A stretch of 7,430 nt of DNA, from positions 1-7,430 of the forward strand of contig JAEWNM010000103.1 of the NCBI GenBank assembly GCA_023392755.1, read 5' to 3'. The notes beneath the pieces are model-generated. The model searched no databases and was not told where the DNA came from. It saw nothing but the letters and a program-made list of their open reading frames with translations. The translations under genes and the position numbers were made by a program. The stretch is from Bacillota bacterium (GTDB lineage Bacteria; Bacillota; Clostridia; Christensenellales; Aristaeellaceae). Below are positions 5,634 through 7,430 of this stretch, in pieces (positions within the stretch are counted from its first letter, which is position 1; each line of letters starts with the position of its first letter).

Positions 5634-7430
5634 ATGGACAACCGCTGGAAGGATACATCCCTTTCTTTTGGGGAACGCGCGCGCATTCTGGTCGGCCAGA
5701 TGACGCTGGAGGAAAAGGTGAGCCAGATGACGTTTTTTTCCTCGGCGCTTTCGCGCTTCTCCATCCCGGAATACAACTGGTGGAATGAGTGCCTCCACGG
5801 CGTGGCAAGGGCGGGCACGGCCACGGTGTTTCCCCAGCCCATCGGCATGGCGGCCAGCTTTGACATAAAGCAGCTGCATGAAATCGCCTCCATCATTGCC
5901 GACGAGGCCAGGGCAAAACACCATGCCGCCGCCCAAAAGGAAGACAGGGGCATCTACAAGGGTCTCACCATGTGGACGCCCAACATCAACCTGTTCCGCG
6001 ACCCCAGGTGGGGCCGCGGCCATGAAACCTACGGGGAAGACCCCTTCCTTACCGCGCGCATGGGTGTCAGCTTCATCAAAGGGCTGCAAGGGGACGATCC
6101 CAAATACGTGAAATGCATTGCCACCGCCAAGCACTTTGCCGTGCATAGCGGCCCGGAGGCCGAGCGGCATTCTTTTGACGCCAGGGCCGGCAAAAAGGAC
6201 ATGGCGGAGACATACCTGCCGGCGTTCAAGGCGGCTGTGGAGGAGGCTGGCGTCTTTTCCGTCATGGGCGCTTACAACCGCGTCAACGGCGAAGCCGCCT
6301 GCGCATCGCCCGCGCTGCTTCAAAAAACGCTGCGGGAGGCGTGGGGGTTTGACGGGTATGTGGTCAGCGACTGTGGTGCCATTGAGGATATTTATGAGCA
6401 TCACAAGGTGGTGGATAACGCGGCGCAGGCAGCCGCCATGGCGGTGAACAACGGCTGCGACCTGTGCTGCGGCTGGGTTTTCCCCCATCTGCTGGAGGCG
6501 GTAAGGCAGGGGCTGATTACCGAGGAGACCATCACCAATTCCGCCTGGCGGCTGCTTCTGGCCAGGTTCAGGCTGGGCATGTTTGATCCGGAACCTCAGC
6601 AGCGGTACGCGCAGATTCCCTATGATATCAACGATTGTGACGCCCACCGCCACAAGAGCCTTCAAATGGCCAGGGATACTTTGGTGCTTTTGAAAAACGG
6701 CGGCCTTTTGCCGCTGGACAAAAGAAGCCTGAAAACCGTAGCCGTCATCGGCCCCAACGCGGACAGCCGGGAGGCGCTTATGGGCAACTATGCCGGTATG
6801 CCGTCGGAAACCCACACGGTGCTGGAGGGTATCAGGGCGGCCCTTCCCCATGCGCGGGTTGTATTTGCCGAAGGCTGCGCACTGACTGGCGGCTCGGCGG
6901 AGGAGCCGTGGGGAGAAACGCTGGATTACCGCATCGCCGAAGCCCTGAAAGCGGCGGAGATGGCGGATGTCGCGGTGGTGGTCACAGGCCTCAATGGCAA
7001 CAAGGAAGGTGAGGAGGGCCTGGGGTCCGGCGACCGGAGCACCATGTACCTGCCCGAATCACAGCGCAACCTGCTGGACGCGCTCACGACGGTGAAAAAG
7101 CCCATGGTGCTTGTCAATATGACGGGCTCGGCCACCATCTTCCCTCATGCCGACCGGTTTGACGCCATATTGCAGGCATGGTATCCAGGCCAGATGGGGG
7201 GTGTCGCCGTTGCCGATCTCCTGTTTGGCGCATACAGCCCCTCCGGACGTCTGCCCGTTACCTTCTACGCGGACATGGATCAGGTGCCCGACTTTTCCGA
7301 TTACAGCATGCAAGGCCGCACCTACCGCTATTTGCATGCAAAACCCGCCTACCCCTTCGGCTACGGGCTAAGCTACACGCGCTTTGCCTACGGCGGCCTG
7401 AATGTGCGGGCGGGGGAGGAAGGCATAAAC
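5634..7430 (+). CDS. Glycoside hydrolase family 3, beta-xylosidase/beta-glucosidase-like, C-terminus beyond window edge
   Basis: Retaining exo-glycosidase that would release single sugars from the non-reducing ends of short beta-linked glycosides. 599 residues are visible with no stop; relatives of this architecture are about 700 or more. The (beta/alpha)8 barrel spans about residues 15-315, with WWNECLHGVARAG (49-61), DPRWGRGHETYGEDP (123-137), AKHFAVHSGPE (165-175) and VVSDCGAIEDI (243-253), in which Asp246 is the expected nucleophile. The alpha/beta sandwich domain is at about 345-560; the region with Glu458, Glu460 and Glu461 followed by GDR should supply the acid/base. YPFGYGLSYTRFAY (573-586) marks the entry to the usual FnIII-like domain, which is cut off. 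WWNE, SDCGA and the GPExxRHSFDA pattern (173-183) favour the beta-xylosidase-like subgroup over classic BglX, but GH3 specificity is hard to read from sequence; arabinosidase or glucosidase activity is possible. There is no signal peptide, so action is probably cytoplasmic. It directly follows the MFS gene. Confidence 0.93.
   Translation, partial: MDNRWKDTSLSFGERARILVGQMTLEEKVSQMTFFSSALSRFSIPEYNWWNECLHGVARAGTATVFPQPIGMAASFDIKQLHEIASIIADEARAKHHAAAQKEDRGIYKGLTMWTPNINLFRDPRWGRGHETYGEDPFLTARMGVSFIKGLQGDDPKYVKCIATAKHFAVHSGPEAERHSFDARAGKKDMAETYLPAFKAAVEEAGVFSVMGAYNRVNGEAACASPALLQKTLREAWGFDGYVVSDCGAIEDIYEHHKVVDNAAQAAAMAVNNGCDLCCGWVFPHLLEAVRQGLITEETITNSAWRLLLARFRLGMFDPEPQQRYAQIPYDINDCDAHRHKSLQMARDTLVLLKNGGLLPLDKRSLKTVAVIGPNADSREALMGNYAGMPSETHTVLEGIRAALPHARVVFAEGCALTGGSAEEPWGETLDYRIAEALKAAEMADVAVVVTGLNGNKEGEEGLGSGDRSTMYLPESQRNLLDALTTVKKPMVLVNMTGSATIFPHADRFDAILQAWYPGQMGGVAVADLLFGAYSPSGRLPVTFYADMDQVPDFSDYSMQGRTYRYLHAKPAYPFGYGLSYTRFAYGGLNVRAGEEGIN

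Noticed and set aside
5505..6851. A 448-codon open frame on the minus strand opposite the GH3 and MFS genes
   Set aside because: It overlaps two genes with clear family motifs, its translation is rich in H, R, G and P with no recognisable domain, and it arises from GC-rich codon use on the coding strand.

Overview
This window looks like part of a carbohydrate-uptake and glycoside-degradation locus from a fairly GC-rich Bacillota (Firmicutes) bacterium. It is most probably a Clostridia-type plant-glycan degrader or a Paenibacillus-like organism. The evidence is the pairing of LplB-type and YtcP-type sugar permeases with a membrane-anchored YesN/AraC-type regulator, plus strong Shine-Dalgarno sites of the GGAGG type. 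The genus cannot be fixed from the sequence.

Layout. From the left edge to about 1.7 kb, two ABC sugar-permease genes lie on the minus strand: a YtcP-type permease cut by the window edge (703 down to 1) and, upstream of it, a complete LplB-type permease (1698 down to 742). Between about 1.71 and 1.99 kb is a divergent promoter region with two plausible sigma-A-type promoters and repeated sequence blocks that could be regulator sites. From 1987 to 4269 on the plus strand is a 760-residue transmembrane sensor with a C-terminal AraC-type DNA-binding domain. A hairpin that may be a terminator follows it. Then come a 12-helix major facilitator transporter (about 4400-5602) and, 31 bases later, a family 3 glycoside hydrolase of the beta-xylosidase-like subgroup (5634 to the right edge, truncated).

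How the parts may work together (inference). The two permeases would form the membrane channel of an oligosaccharide importer. Its solute-binding protein is not in the window and would be expected just beyond the left edge; systems of this type usually rely on a shared ATPase encoded elsewhere. The regulator has a large extracytoplasmic domain and could sense a sugar or binding protein outside the cell and switch on the divergent permease operon. The GH3 enzyme has no signal peptide, so it should act in the cytoplasm on imported short glycosides. The MFS protein is a second candidate entry or exit route for the substrate or product.

The gene families are known ones and I see no clear evidence of a wholly new system. 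The most informative items are the repeated blocks overlapping the divergent promoters, the one-protein membrane regulator, and the tight MFS-GH3 pair. No RNA genes, CRISPR arrays, insertion sequences or attachment sites were seen. Every stretch without a gene is shorter than 300 bases.
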